Shown: positions 1-8,319 of the stretch, one piece after another
Position numbering within the stretch: the first letter of the stretch is position 1
Layout of the letters: each line of letters begins with the position of its first letter
Made by a program: the position numbers and the translations under genes
Notes under the pieces: model-generated
What the model saw: only the letters and a program-made list of their open reading frames with translations
What the model was told of the DNA's origin: nothing
Databases searched by the model: none
Assembly (NCBI RefSeq): GCF_900996225.1
Contig: NZ_CAAJGL010000068.1
Span: forward strand, 1,674,001-1,738,000
Direction of reading: 5' to 3'
Source of the DNA: Paraburkholderia sp. BCC1884
GTDB lineage: Bacteria > Pseudomonadota > Gammaproteobacteria > Burkholderiales > Burkholderiaceae
Length of the DNA: 64,000 nucleotides

Positions 1-652
1 GCTCGCAGCTTTGGCGCGGCGCGATGCCGTGGCGGCCGAGCCGCCGAGCGGCAACGCGCCAAACTCGATCCCTCCACAACAAGCGCTCGAGCGGCTGATG
101 CAGGGCAATGCGCGTTACGCCGCGAACGCTCCTTCCAACAAAGATTTTTCCGCCGGTCGCGCGGCCCGCGTCGACGCGCAATATCCCTTCGCGGCGATCG
201 TCGGCTGTGCGGATTCGCGGGTCGCGCCGGAGCTCGCTTTCGATCAGGGGCCGGGCGATCTGTTCGTGGTGCGCGTGGCCGGCAATTTCGTCAACGAGGA
301 CATGCTCGCGAGCCTCGAATACGGCGTCGAATTTCTCGGCGTGCCACTCATCATGGTGCTCGGGCACACGCATTGTGGGGCGGTCACCGCGACCGTCAAG
401 GTGATTCAGGACGGCGCGCAGTTGCCGGGCCATCTGCCCGAGCTGGTCCGTTCGCTCAAACCCGCCGTGCAAATGGCGAAACTCAATCCCGGTGCGGATC
501 TCGTTGAGCAGGCAACGATAGAAAACGTGAAGATGAACACTCACCGCTTGCTGGTCTCCAAACCGCTCATCGGGCAATACGTGAAACGCGGCAAGGTGAA
601 CGTGGTCGGCGGCCTCTACGACCTGGCGACGGGCAAGGTCACGCTCGTCTGA
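1..652 (+). CDS. Beta-class carbonic anhydrase, 5' end cut by the window
   Basis: Zinc enzyme that interconverts CO2 and bicarbonate. The reading frame is open to base 2 and reads like the end of a signal peptide (Leu-Ala-Ala-Leu-Ala, then Arg-Arg-Asp-Ala-Val-Ala-Ala), so the true start lies upstream and the protein is probably exported. Numbering from the TTG at 11, the zinc and catalytic set is Cys66-x-Asp68-x-Arg70 (GCADSR) and His119-x-x-Cys122 (GHTHCG), the beta-class signature. The last 200 residues cover the whole catalytic domain. The next gene, on the same strand, starts about 100 bases later. Family assignment is firm. Export is inferred from the few visible residues. Confidence 0.93.
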   Translation, partial: LAALARRDAVAAEPPSGNAPNSIPPQQALERLMQGNARYAANAPSNKDFSAGRAARVDAQYPFAAIVGCADSRVAPELAFDQGPGDLFVVRVAGNFVNEDMLASLEYGVEFLGVPLIMVLGHTHCGAVTATVKVIQDGAQLPGHLPELVRSLKPAVQMAKLNPGADLVEQATIENVKMNTHRLLVSKPLIGQYVKRGKVNVVGGLYDLATGKVTLV

Positions 653-754
653 CGAAAGCCCCTCGCCGACGGCGCAGCAGGGCCCGTATCTTGCTGCGCT
701 GCATCGACGTGCCCCGATTTCGCCAGCGCGTCAAACCATCTCCGAAGGGAAGCC

Positions 755-1870
755 ATGTCAATAGAATCCGCACACGTCGATCCTTATCTGTTCGAACCCG
801 TTCAGCTCGGGCCGCTGACCTTGCCCAATCGCGTCGTGATGGCGCCGCTCACCCGCAGCCGCGCGAAAGAGGCCGACGTGCCGAGCGAACTGGCCATCGA
901 GTACTACGCGCAGCGCGCCTCGGCCGGCCTCATCATTGCCGAGGCTACGCAGATTTCGCCGCAAGGCAAGGGTTACGTCTTCACGCCGGGGATTTACGAT
1001 GCGGCGCAGGTGCAGGCCTGGCAACCGATCACCGCCGCCGTGCACAAGAAGGGCGGTCACCTGTTCCTGCAACTGTGGCATGTGGGCCGGATCTCGCATC
1101 CTTCCTTGCAACCGGGTCATGCGCTGCCGGTCGCGCCGTCGGCGATCAAGCCCGAGGGACAGGCCTACACCGACGAAGGCTTCGTGCCGCTCGTCACACC
1201 GCGCGCGCTCGAAACGGCGGAAATGGCCGGCATCGTCGAGCAATATCGGGTGGCGGCGCAGAACGCGCAAGCCGCCGGCTTCGACGGCGTGGAAATTCAT
1301 GCGGCCAACGGCTATCTGCTCGATCAGTTCTTGCGCGATAAAACCAACCGTCGCACCGACCAGTATGGCGGCTCGATCGAGAATCGCGCGCGTCTGCTGC
1401 TGGAAGTGGCCGATGCCGTGACGGACGTGTGGGGCGGCGAGCGGGTCGGCGTGCGCATCTCGCCACTCAGCAGCTTCGGCGACATCGCCGACAGTAACCC
1501 TGAGCCGCTTTTCACGCACGTGGTCAAGCAGCTCAATCGACGCAAGCTCGTGTACCTGCATGTAATCGAAGGCGACACCGGCGGCCCGCGCGAAGTGCCG
1601 GGTGGTTTCGATCTGCAGGTGCTGCGCCAGGCGTTCGACGGGCTCTTCATGGCCAACAACGGCTACGACATGCCGCTTGCGCAGAGCACGCTGAAGGCGA
1701 AACGCGCGGACCTGATCGCGTTCGGCCGGCCGTTCATCTCCAATCCGGATCTGGTCGAGCGGCTCAGAATCGGTGCGCCGCTCAACGAGCCCGACAAGAA
1801 CACGATGTACGGCGGTGGCGCGCAGGGGTATATCGACTACCCGACGTTGGAGCAGGAAGACAAGCGCTGA
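755..1870 (+). CDS. Old Yellow Enzyme family alkene reductase (NADH:flavin oxidoreductase)
   Basis: FMN-dependent ene-reductase of 371 residues that would reduce electron-poor double bonds, nitro compounds or nitrate esters with NAD(P)H, like NemA or xenobiotic reductases. It has the full TIM-barrel set: MAPLTRSR near residue 30, LWHVGRISH at 108-116, the substrate-binding His182 and Asn185 in IHAANGYLLDQFL, YGGSIENR at 204-211, and the phosphate-binding FGRPFISNPDLVER near the C-terminus. The start ATG follows a GAAGGGAAG purine run. A paralogue lies at 18357-19475. The physiological substrate cannot be read from the sequence. Confidence 0.95.
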   Translation: MSIESAHVDPYLFEPVQLGPLTLPNRVVMAPLTRSRAKEADVPSELAIEYYAQRASAGLIIAEATQISPQGKGYVFTPGIYDAAQVQAWQPITAAVHKKGGHLFLQLWHVGRISHPSLQPGHALPVAPSAIKPEGQAYTDEGFVPLVTPRALETAEMAGIVEQYRVAAQNAQAAGFDGVEIHAANGYLLDQFLRDKTNRRTDQYGGSIENRARLLLEVADAVTDVWGGERVGVRISPLSSFGDIADSNPEPLFTHVVKQLNRRKLVYLHVIEGDTGGPREVPGGFDLQVLRQAFDGLFMANNGYDMPLAQSTLKAKRADLIAFGRPFISNPDLVERLRIGAPLNEPDKNTMYGGGAQGYIDYPTLEQEDKR

Positions 1871-1907
1871 ATCCCTCGCTGACCGGGTTGTTCAACGCGC
1901 CGTCAGA

Positions 1908-2489
1908 TCAGTCGCTGAAGCAGCGGAATGCGAGGCTAATACGCGGCCCGCTCACCTCGGACGATTTCGGTATGCCGTGCTCGTGGGTGAATTGCGAGGC
2001 GTAGCTCATCACGAGACAACTGCCCGGCTCCAGTTCGACATGCACGATCCGGCCGGCGCCGCTTTTCGGCCGGATCGACATGCGACGGCTGGCGCCGAGC
2101 GAGACGATGGCGATCGGTTGGGCGGGCAGTAGCCGTTCGGTTTTGTCGCTGTGCAGGGCGACGCTGTCACTGCCGTCGCGATAGAGATTGAGGCCGACAC
2201 GATTGAACGGCGCGCCGACCAGCGCGCGCACCGCCTCGAACGCCGCGCCCAGCGGCGCGGGCAAATCGGTGGCCTCGCGCGCGAAGGTGGCCAGCAATCT
2301 CGGCACCGCGACTTCGCGGTCGTACATCATGCGCTGCTGGCTAAGCCAGCCGGTGTCGCGCAGAGTGGCTTCGAACCATAGCTGCGCCTTTTCAGCCGGG
2401 ATCGACTCGGGCAGATAACGAATTCCGCCTTCCCGGTCATGGACCAGAGAGGCGGGTTCAGGCGCGAACAGAGCTTGCTGGACTGACAT
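1908..2489 (-). CDS. AlkB-like Fe(II)/2-oxoglutarate dioxygenase (DNA alkylation repair)
   Basis: Protein of 193 residues that would oxidatively remove methyl groups from 1-methyladenine or 3-methylcytosine. The iron triad is His113-x-Asp115 (ALHSDKTE) and His171 (HGIPK). The 2-oxoglutarate-binding arginines sit in RISLAFR (Arg183, Arg189), and the AlkB-typical NLYRDG is at 101-106. The frame stays open far upstream, but the ATG at 2489 gives the standard N-terminus (MSVQQALFAPEP), and the upstream frame carries nothing AlkB-like. A LexA box lies about 45 bases upstream, so the gene is probably SOS-induced. It is divergent from the RAYT-like gene at 2799. Length is close to E. coli AlkB (216) but shaped more like the short ALKBH2/3-type proteins. 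Confidence 0.92.
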   Translation of the reverse strand: MSVQQALFAPEPASLVHDREGGIRYLPESIPAEKAQLWFEATLRDTGWLSQQRMMYDREVAVPRLLATFAREATDLPAPLGAAFEAVRALVGAPFNRVGLNLYRDGSDSVALHSDKTERLLPAQPIAIVSLGASRRMSIRPKSGAGRIVHVELEPGSCLVMSYASQFTHEHGIPKSSEVSGPRISLAFRCFSD

Positions 2490-2798
2490 GGTGCTGAGAC
2501 GAAGTAAATCGGGCAGATCGGGAGGATCATTATACTGTGTTTTTATACAGTATTTTGACTGGCCCGACCGTTTCGATCCGGCCCCCAACACCGACGATCC
2601 GGATCGCTTGAGCCAGTCATAAAAAAGAGGTGGCTGCGCGCGGCAAATCACCGAAAAGAGGCCATAAAAAAGGCCTGTTCGCGATGCGACCGCGCGCACG
2701 CGCCCGATAGAATTTCTTCCCATACCCGCGTTACGCAGCGTCACGCGCCCGACCTTGGTCGGATCGCTCTCTCCCATAGCATTTCCGGTTAATTCAGC
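2490..2798. other. Divergent intergenic region with two A-loop hairpins
   Basis: 309 bases between the AlkB-like and RAYT-like starts. Besides the LexA box it holds two small inverted repeats whose loops share the ten bases CATAAAAAAG (2618-2627 and 2663-2672): AGCCA...TGGCT at 2611-2635, and AGGCC-ATAAAAAA-GGCCT at 2659-2676. No additional coding sequence is supported here. The hairpins could be recognition sites for the neighbouring RAYT-like protein or just part of the leader region. Confidence 0.5.
2535..2550 (-). promoter_or_regulatory. LexA (SOS) box upstream of the AlkB-like gene
   Basis: The sequence CTGT-GTTTTTAT-ACAG matches the CTGT-N8-ACAG LexA consensus at all eight conserved positions. 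Flanking TA on both sides extends the palindrome (TACTGT...ACAGTA, 2533-2552). It lies 46 bases upstream of the AlkB-like start, in an A/T-rich patch that fits a promoter. LexA repression is inferred from the motif. Confidence 0.85.
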
Positions 2799-3515
2799 AT
2801 GACACGGCTTGCACGGCATTACGTTCCAGAACAACCGCAGCACGTTATCTTGCAAGGGCTCACGGGGCCCGCATTCCTGGATGAAGGGGACTACCTTTAC
2901 TTCCTCGCCTGTCTGGCGGACGCCGCGCGCGTCGCCGATCTGGCCGTCCACGCCTGGGTGCTCATGCCGGACGCGATACAGTTTCTCGTCACGCCTTCCT
3001 ACGAGTCGAGCGTGGCCATGGCGATGCAGGGAGTCGGCCGTCGCTATATCGAGACCTTCAACCGGCGCCATGGACGCCGCGGCACGATGTGGCGCGGCGG
3101 CTATTGCGCAACGGTGATCGAGCCCGAACGGTATTTCCTGCTCGCGAGCCAGGTCATCGATCACGCGCCGGTTCGCGGGCGCCTCGTCGCCGAGCCGGGA
3201 AGCTATCCCTGGTCGAGCTATACGCACCATATCGGGCGGCGCGTCGACAGCTTCATCAAGGACCATCCCCTGTATGGGGCGCTGGGTAACACGCCGCTCG
3301 AGCGCCAGCAGGCTTATCGCGATCTGGGCGAACAGCTCCTTGACGAAAGGGAGGTCGACAACCTGATGCAGTCGACGCTCAAGGGCTGGGTGTTAGGCAG
3401 CGCCGCGTATTGCGAGTGGGCGGCCCGGACAGCCAACCGGCGGTTGATGCCGCTGCTGTTGCGCGACCGCCCATCCAGCGTTCGCACGACACCCGCGCTC
3501 GCACACGTGGGTTGA
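2799..3515 (+). CDS. RAYT/Y1-type transposase relative with lost catalytic residues
   Basis: Protein of 238 residues with the layout of REP-associated tyrosine transposases (single-strand DNA nucleases of the HUH class): HVILQG at 15-20, the AWVLMP segment at 52-57, NRRHGRRGTMWRGGY at 88-102 and PGSYPWSSY near 136. The normal NHVH metal-binding motif reads Asp58-Ala59-Ile60-Gln61, so both HUH histidines are gone. The conserved Tyr before IELNPVR is Val119 (SQVIDHAPVRG). The fold appears intact over its full length but the nuclease chemistry should be absent, which suggests a domesticated DNA- or RNA-binding protein. The start has only a weak ribosome site. Confidence 0.82.
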   Translation: MTRLARHYVPEQPQHVILQGLTGPAFLDEGDYLYFLACLADAARVADLAVHAWVLMPDAIQFLVTPSYESSVAMAMQGVGRRYIETFNRRHGRRGTMWRGGYCATVIEPERYFLLASQVIDHAPVRGRLVAEPGSYPWSSYTHHIGRRVDSFIKDHPLYGALGNTPLERQQAYRDLGEQLLDEREVDNLMQSTLKGWVLGSAAYCEWAARTANRRLMPLLLRDRPSSVRTTPALAHVG

Positions 3516-3557
3516 CCAAAAGATAAACCGGCAAGCAAACGCTCTGTTTCGATCCTC

Positions 3558-4079
3558 TCAAGGCTCACGCAAAGGTCCATAGGTGCGCGCCACACCGGGT
3601 TGGGCGCGCAGCAGCAGATAGAAAGCCGCGACATGGGTAATCATCAACAGGGGCACATAGAGGATCGGAATCGCGTAAGCAGCACCCAACTCTCCCGCGC
3701 GCGCCGGTAGACCGGCCTCGATAGCGCGGTAGTAGTCGAGGACGAGGTCGGTCGCGCCCACCACATTGAAGGCTACGACGAATAGCCTGAAGAGCGATGG
3801 TGTCCGTGCCGTGATCAGTGCCAGCATCGCCAGAATTCCCGTGGCGAAGTCGCCGTAGGCGGCGGGTACGGCGAAGCTGGCAGGCAGATGAGGCCCGACG
3901 ACGCCCGGCAGAATGAAGACCAGCCCGAAGAAACGGAAGCTGTGCAAGGTGGCGATGGCGCGTTGCGCATCGAACGGGGCCATCGATTTGAGTTTGGGCC
4001 AGAGGTAGGCTCGCAGGCAAAGCAGCCAGGCAACATATCCCAGGCTGAGGTGCAGGAGGAAGATGAGTTCCGGTGGCAT
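3558..4079 (-). CDS. Conserved membrane protein, function unknown
   Basis: 173 residues with four to five hydrophobic segments (about 5-25, 45-65, 75-95, 100-118 and 140-160), so an inner-membrane protein. I do not recognise a named domain. The start ATG has a strong AGGAGG ribosome site seven bases ahead. It is transcribed away from the LysR regulator at 4318, and that geometry is typical for a LysR target. Its 3' end points at the RAYT-like gene without a clear terminator. Confidence 0.75.
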   Translation of the reverse strand: MPPELIFLLHLSLGYVAWLLCLRAYLWPKLKSMAPFDAQRAIATLHSFRFFGLVFILPGVVGPHLPASFAVPAAYGDFATGILAMLALITARTPSLFRLFVVAFNVVGATDLVLDYYRAIEAGLPARAGELGAAYAIPILYVPLLMITHVAAFYLLLRAQPGVARTYGPLREP

Positions 4080-4317
4080 GTTGCCTCCTGTCAGCGGTTG
4101 TCTTCAGCGTTGAAAGTGAGGCTGGCGATTAGCCGGCGGATCATCGCGCGATCGTGCTTCCGCACGTCATCGGGTGCATGGTTCATCAGAGGCTGGCTCC
4201 ATGGTTTCGGCTGCCTGCTCACGGCTTGCGAGCTGACATCGGCGCGACGCTTCGTGCGCAGATGCAGGTGTACCATGGCCTCTCGCGATCGACTATTCAC
4301 CACAATGTTGACGGGCT

Positions 4318-5256
4318 ATGAAGCAGAACTTCACAGTCAGACAGGGCGCGCTCGATGGCGTGGAGGTATTCCTGAGCGTGGCCCGGCATCGCAGCTTTCG
4401 TCGTGCTGCAGCAGAACTCGGGGTGACGCCGTCGGCCGTCAGCCAGACGGTGCGTGTGCTCGAAGCGCGCATCGGCACGGCGCTCTTCATCCGCACCACG
4501 CGCAGTGTCGGCCTGACCGAAGCCGGCGAGCGGTTTCTTTCGCACGCGAAACCAGCCTTCGATGAGCTGGTCGCCGCCAGCGAAGTTGCACGCGGATTCG
4601 GTCAGCGGCCTACCGGCTTGTTGCGTCTCTCGGTGCCGCGTGCGGTGGTGCCAATCCTGCTGGAACCCCTGATCGCATCATTCTGCGAGGCGTATCCCGA
4701 GGTCGAAGTCGAGATCGCCGCGAGCAAGGAACTGGTCGATCTCGCCAAGGAAGGGTTCGATGCCGGTATCCGGCTCGGTCAGTTCGTCGACGTCGACATG
4801 GTCGCCATACCGTTGACGCCGCCGCTGCGTCTCGTCGTCGTCGGCAGCCCTGGGTACTTCGCCGTGCGCAGCCGGCCTGGACACACGGACGATCTGCGCC
4901 AGCACGCATGCCTGAGATGGCGGCGATCCAGCGGCGCGCTCGCGCTATGGTCGTTCAACGACGGCGGCCAGGCGATCGAGATCGCCGTGTCCGGCCCGCT
5001 CATCGCCAACGATTTTCCCACCATGCTCGGCGCGGCAATCGAAGGCATGGGCCTCGCCCAGCTACCTGAGCCAATGACCGCTGAAGGCGTGAGAGCGAAA
5101 CGGCTGGTGCAGGTACTGGAACCGTTCGCGCCGGTGATACCCGGCGTGTTTCTCTACTATCCTGGCCGCCGGCAGATCATGCCGAAGTTGCGCGCCTTCA
5201 TCGATCACGTGAAGAGCCGCACGGCGGGTCACGGCAAAGTCCCGGGTACGGGATGA
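4318..5256 (+). CDS. LysR-family transcriptional regulator
   Basis: 312 residues. The N-terminal winged helix-turn-helix (about 8-68) shows the classic pattern: FLSVARHRSFRRAAAELGVT, then SAVSQTVRVLEARIGTALF, then RTTRSVGLTEAGERF. The rest is the periplasmic-binding-like effector domain (about 95-300). Divergent from the membrane protein at 3558-4079 and 50 bases upstream of the DoxX-like gene, either of which may be its target. The effector is unknown. The ribosome site ahead of the ATG is weak. Confidence 0.93.
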   Translation: MKQNFTVRQGALDGVEVFLSVARHRSFRRAAAELGVTPSAVSQTVRVLEARIGTALFIRTTRSVGLTEAGERFLSHAKPAFDELVAASEVARGFGQRPTGLLRLSVPRAVVPILLEPLIASFCEAYPEVEVEIAASKELVDLAKEGFDAGIRLGQFVDVDMVAIPLTPPLRLVVVGSPGYFAVRSRPGHTDDLRQHACLRWRRSSGALALWSFNDGGQAIEIAVSGPLIANDFPTMLGAAIEGMGLAQLPEPMTAEGVRAKRLVQVLEPFAPVIPGVFLYYPGRRQIMPKLRAFIDHVKSRTAGHGKVPGTG

Positions 5257-5306
5257 ATTGGCGAGCGCCGCTGTACAACCTCTTGACACTCAGTCGCGAC
5301 TGACCA

Positions 5307-5720
5307 ATGAAATCACCCTACAGTTTGCCTCGCCCAACTCCGGCAAGACGCCTCGCATTGGGGTTCGTGTTCCTGTGGTTTTCAATCGGCGGGGTTTGCC
5401 ATTTCGTCTATACGGCCTCGTTTGTCGGCATCGTGCCGCCCTCGATTCCGCAGGCTCTCGCCGCGGTCTATATCAGCGGTTTCTTCGAACTGCTCGGCGC
5501 GCTGGGACTCATCCCACGACATACCCGGCGCTACGCGGGCTGGGGGCTCGCCGCGCTCACGGTCGCGGTCACGCCGGCAAATGTCTTCATGTGGCAGCAT
5601 CCCGAGCGGTTTCCTTCGATTCCACTATGGCTGCTGTTCGTGCGTCTGCCGTTTCAGGCCGTGTTGATCCTGTGCATTCTCTGGAGCACGCATGGCAGGG
5701 GGCGAAGCATGCGGTCGTGA
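5307..5720 (+). CDS. DoxX-like small membrane protein
   Basis: 137 residues with four hydrophobic helices (about 13-33, 47-65, 74-95 and 110-130) and the DoxX-type centre ISGFFELLGALGLIPRHTRR, in which a Glu lies inside the second helix. Members of this group are inner-membrane proteins linked loosely to thiosulfate, quinone or redox stress chemistry. The exact role here is not readable. It follows the LysR gene by 50 bases on the same strand and may be co-transcribed. It is convergent with the large lipoprotein, with a hairpin between the two. Confidence 0.78.
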   Translation: MKSPYSLPRPTPARRLALGFVFLWFSIGGVCHFVYTASFVGIVPPSIPQALAAVYISGFFELLGALGLIPRHTRRYAGWGLAALTVAVTPANVFMWQHPERFPSIPLWLLFVRLPFQAVLILCILWSTHGRGRSMRS

Positions 5721-5743
5721 CGGCACCGATGCGTCCCGACCGC

Positions 5744-5776
5744 GCCCGTCCTCGCGTTATCAACGCAAGGACGGGC
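5744..5776. terminator. Hairpin between convergent genes
   Basis: A nine-base perfect stem, GCCCGTCCT / AGGACGGGC, is extended inward by a near-perfect six-base stem around a short loop. It lies between the DoxX-like gene (+) and the lipoprotein stop (-). There is no T-tract on either side, so termination may be weak or factor-assisted. Confidence 0.55.
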
Positions 5777-5789
5777 CAGATCGATCCGC

Positions 5790-8105
5790 CTAGTTCGAAC
5801 TCACGAGCGAATCGGAAGGCACGATCCGCAGCGCCCCCGGATTGCTCGCAGCCGGGCTCGACCACAGCAGATGCATGCTGGCCGGGCCCGTACCGTGCAC
5901 ATACTCGACCTTGATTTTGGCGCGTTGCTTCGCGGTGAGCCAGGTCTTGCCGGTCACGGTGGATTGCGCCGAAGTCTTCTTGTCGATCACCTTCACGCCG
6001 TCGATCCACAGGCGCGCCACGTTGTCGCTGTCGATCGAGAACGTGTAGAGGCCCGTTTGCGTTGCCTCCACCGCGCCGGTCCAGCGCACGCCGTAGCCGG
6101 TCGCGTTGATGCCCGCGGAGGCATCAGGCGAATCGGTGCCTTGCTCGGTGTTCAGATCGAAGTCGATCAGCGGCGTGACCGAGGTCTTGACGGGCGCGCT
6201 CCTGAAAGTCGGATCGTTGTAGTAACCGACTTGCAGCACCGGCAGCTTCACGTTGAACCCGCCGGTCAGCGCTTGAGTCTCCGAGGTCTGCCACGGATGG
6301 CCGTCCGGATAGATCGTCCCCTGGAAGGGCGTGGCCGGTTCGACGGTGGCAGGTGCGCCCGGCACCTGTCCCCAGTGGAAGCGCGTATTGGTGCGCCCGA
6401 TCATCAACTCCCACACGATGAAGCCCGTGCTCCCGCCATAGTTCGACACGATGCCGGGCATGGTTTGTCCCGTGGTGCCGGGGAAACCGCGCTGCAGCGT
6501 TTCGGAATTCAAGGCGCTGACGCTGCTGCCGTTTACCGGACCCGTGTACGGATTGCCATACGGGTGGAGCGCGTAGAAGTCCGAGAAGTACGTGCCTTCA
6601 TCCTCCTGCACTTGCGGTGCGTTGATCGGCTGCGTCGCGCCCGCGTCGAGGATCGCGATACGCGCGTCGTTCATGAGCACGGCGCGGGTTTCCTGCAGGG
6701 CGCCGTTGCCGCTGCAACCGGGCTCGTTCATCGTCTCCCAGAAAATGATGCGCGGGTCGTTGCGATGCGGTGCGACGAAGTCCGTGATGTAGCTCGCCAG
6801 GCTCGTCTTGTACGTGATGCTCGCATTGGACGACGTCGGCTGGAAATACGCTTGCTCGACCGGCGTGCCCGGCGACTGCACCCAGCGGCTGTTATGCACG
6901 CCCCAGATCGGCGCGCCTTGCGGGCCGTATTGCGGCGTCGGGTTCCAGCAGTCGTCGTAGAAGATCGGCGAGACCTTGATGCCGTGACGCGCGGCGATCT
7001 TCAGCAGGTTCTCGAACTTGCTGAGGAAGGCGACGCGATCGTTGGCCCACACGAGGTAATGCAGATACACGGCGATGGTATTCATGCCGTAGGTCTGCGC
7101 GTAGGTCAGTTCGCGGTTGACGATCTCGGGGTCGTAGTTCTCCCAGAAGTCGATCGCGTTCACCGCGTTGGAAGGCGTATAGACCGCGCCGACCACCTTG
7201 GAGAAATCGTAGCTCGGCGACGTCACCTTCGGATAGGTGTGAATCGTGATGTTGCTGAAACTTGCCCCGACTCCAAAACGCCGCAGCCCGAAGCTGCCCG
7301 ACTGGAACACGGCGGGCAGGGCGTTGGTGGCGTCGTTCACGCTGATGACGCGCTGCTGGTCGAGGTCGACGGTGATCGCGGTGCCGCTCGTGGTCACTTT
7401 CAGATGGTGCGTGCTGCCGCCGACCACCGTGCTGACCGGATACGAAATGAAATTGGTCCAGTTGTTGTTCTCACGACCCACCACCACCGAATGCGTACCG
7501 GTATCGAGGCCGATGAAATAACCCGTCAGGCTGTCGGGGCCGCCGGCGGTCGGGTTCGTGGTGCGCACCACGAAGCCCGCATTGGCGGCGCCGTTGCCGA
7601 CCGGCGCGCTGACCGTCACGTCCGCTTCGTACGACGCCGTGGCATAGGTGCTGGCGAGCGCCACGGTTTTGTCACCGGCACCGGTGCCGTTGGTGGCCGG
7701 CGCGGGAATCGTGATGGTCGAGGGTGAAGTGCCGGGTTGCCAGCCTTGCGTGGAACCGGGAGCAAGGTAGTTCGTGAAATCGCCAAAAGCGAGCGACGTG
7801 GTGGAGACCGGTGCGGGTGGTGGCGGTGGCGTGTAGGGCGGCAGATTGAGTGTGGGGTCCGCGATCACCAGGGGCGGGGTGGTCGTCTTCATCCCCACGG
7901 GGATGGTTTTCGCCGCCTTGAACTCGCTCTCGACGTCGGCCGCGTCGGCCTGCGCCGCGGCGGAAGCGGCGGATGCCGCCGAAGCCGCGGAAGAATCGGC
8001 GGCGGCGACCTGCTTGTCCGCCGACGCACTCAGATTGGGTGAACCGTCATTGCCGCCGCAAGCGCCCAGCATGGCGAGCGCCGCCAGCACATAGTAATTG
8101 CGCAC
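5790..8105 (-). CDS. Lipoprotein glycoside hydrolase with C-terminal PA14 domain
   Basis: 771 residues. The N-terminus is a lipoprotein signal with lipobox MLGAC (Cys16), followed by an Ala/Ser-rich linker of about 70 residues. Next comes a beta-sandwich-like region (about 100-290), then a TIM-barrel-type region with FWETMNEPGC, where the Glu of NEP is the expected acid/base of clan A glycosidases, and YALHPYGNPY further on. The last 130 residues form a PA14 carbohydrate-binding domain (TGLYTFSIDSDNVARLWIDG). It probably acts on a plant or microbial polysaccharide from the outer membrane; substrate unknown. The start is GTG at 8105 with AGGAG six bases ahead. Neighbours give no polysaccharide-utilisation context. 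Confidence 0.82.
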   Translation of the reverse strand: MRNYYVLAALAMLGACGGNDGSPNLSASADKQVAAADSSAASAASAASAAAQADAADVESEFKAAKTIPVGMKTTTPPLVIADPTLNLPPYTPPPPPAPVSTTSLAFGDFTNYLAPGSTQGWQPGTSPSTITIPAPATNGTGAGDKTVALASTYATASYEADVTVSAPVGNGAANAGFVVRTTNPTAGGPDSLTGYFIGLDTGTHSVVVGRENNNWTNFISYPVSTVVGGSTHHLKVTTSGTAITVDLDQQRVISVNDATNALPAVFQSGSFGLRRFGVGASFSNITIHTYPKVTSPSYDFSKVVGAVYTPSNAVNAIDFWENYDPEIVNRELTYAQTYGMNTIAVYLHYLVWANDRVAFLSKFENLLKIAARHGIKVSPIFYDDCWNPTPQYGPQGAPIWGVHNSRWVQSPGTPVEQAYFQPTSSNASITYKTSLASYITDFVAPHRNDPRIIFWETMNEPGCSGNGALQETRAVLMNDARIAILDAGATQPINAPQVQEDEGTYFSDFYALHPYGNPYTGPVNGSSVSALNSETLQRGFPGTTGQTMPGIVSNYGGSTGFIVWELMIGRTNTRFHWGQVPGAPATVEPATPFQGTIYPDGHPWQTSETQALTGGFNVKLPVLQVGYYNDPTFRSAPVKTSVTPLIDFDLNTEQGTDSPDASAGINATGYGVRWTGAVEATQTGLYTFSIDSDNVARLWIDGVKVIDKKTSAQSTVTGKTWLTAKQRAKIKVEYVHGTGPASMHLLWSSPAASNPGALRIVPSDSLVSSN

Positions 8106-8319
8106 ACATATCTCCTGATGTCCCCGCTTAGTAGATGGTCATAATTATTATTAACTCTGCATAAGGCGCATATACAAAGAGCATTGACCTTATGAATGCG
8201 GAAATCGATATGAATAATATTATTAGTTTGGCGACGTAGTATCGGGACTTACCCGCAAATCGTCAGAGGAGAAATACGGCGATGGTTTCACCCGGCGGCG
8301 GCTATGACCCGGCGTCCGA
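8106..8319. other. AT-rich intergenic strip
   Basis: About 200 bases that are clearly richer in A/T than the surroundings, with AATAATATTATT as a perfect palindrome at 8213-8224 and ATAATTATTATTAA near 8141-8154. It holds the promoter region of the lipoprotein gene on the minus strand and borders the transporter relic. Such strips are typical targets of H-NS-like silencers. No coding sequence seen. Confidence 0.5.

Noticed and set aside
2490..3266. Upstream extension of the AlkB frame on the minus strand
   Set aside because: The extra residues run across the LexA box and the antisense of the RAYT-like gene and look nothing like AlkB. The ATG at 2489 fits the family.
5871..7727. Long plus-strand open frame (618 codons) opposite the glycosidase lipoprotein
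   Set aside because: Arg/His/Val-rich antisense shadow typical of GC-rich genes. The minus-strand protein has a signal, catalytic motif and PA14 domain.
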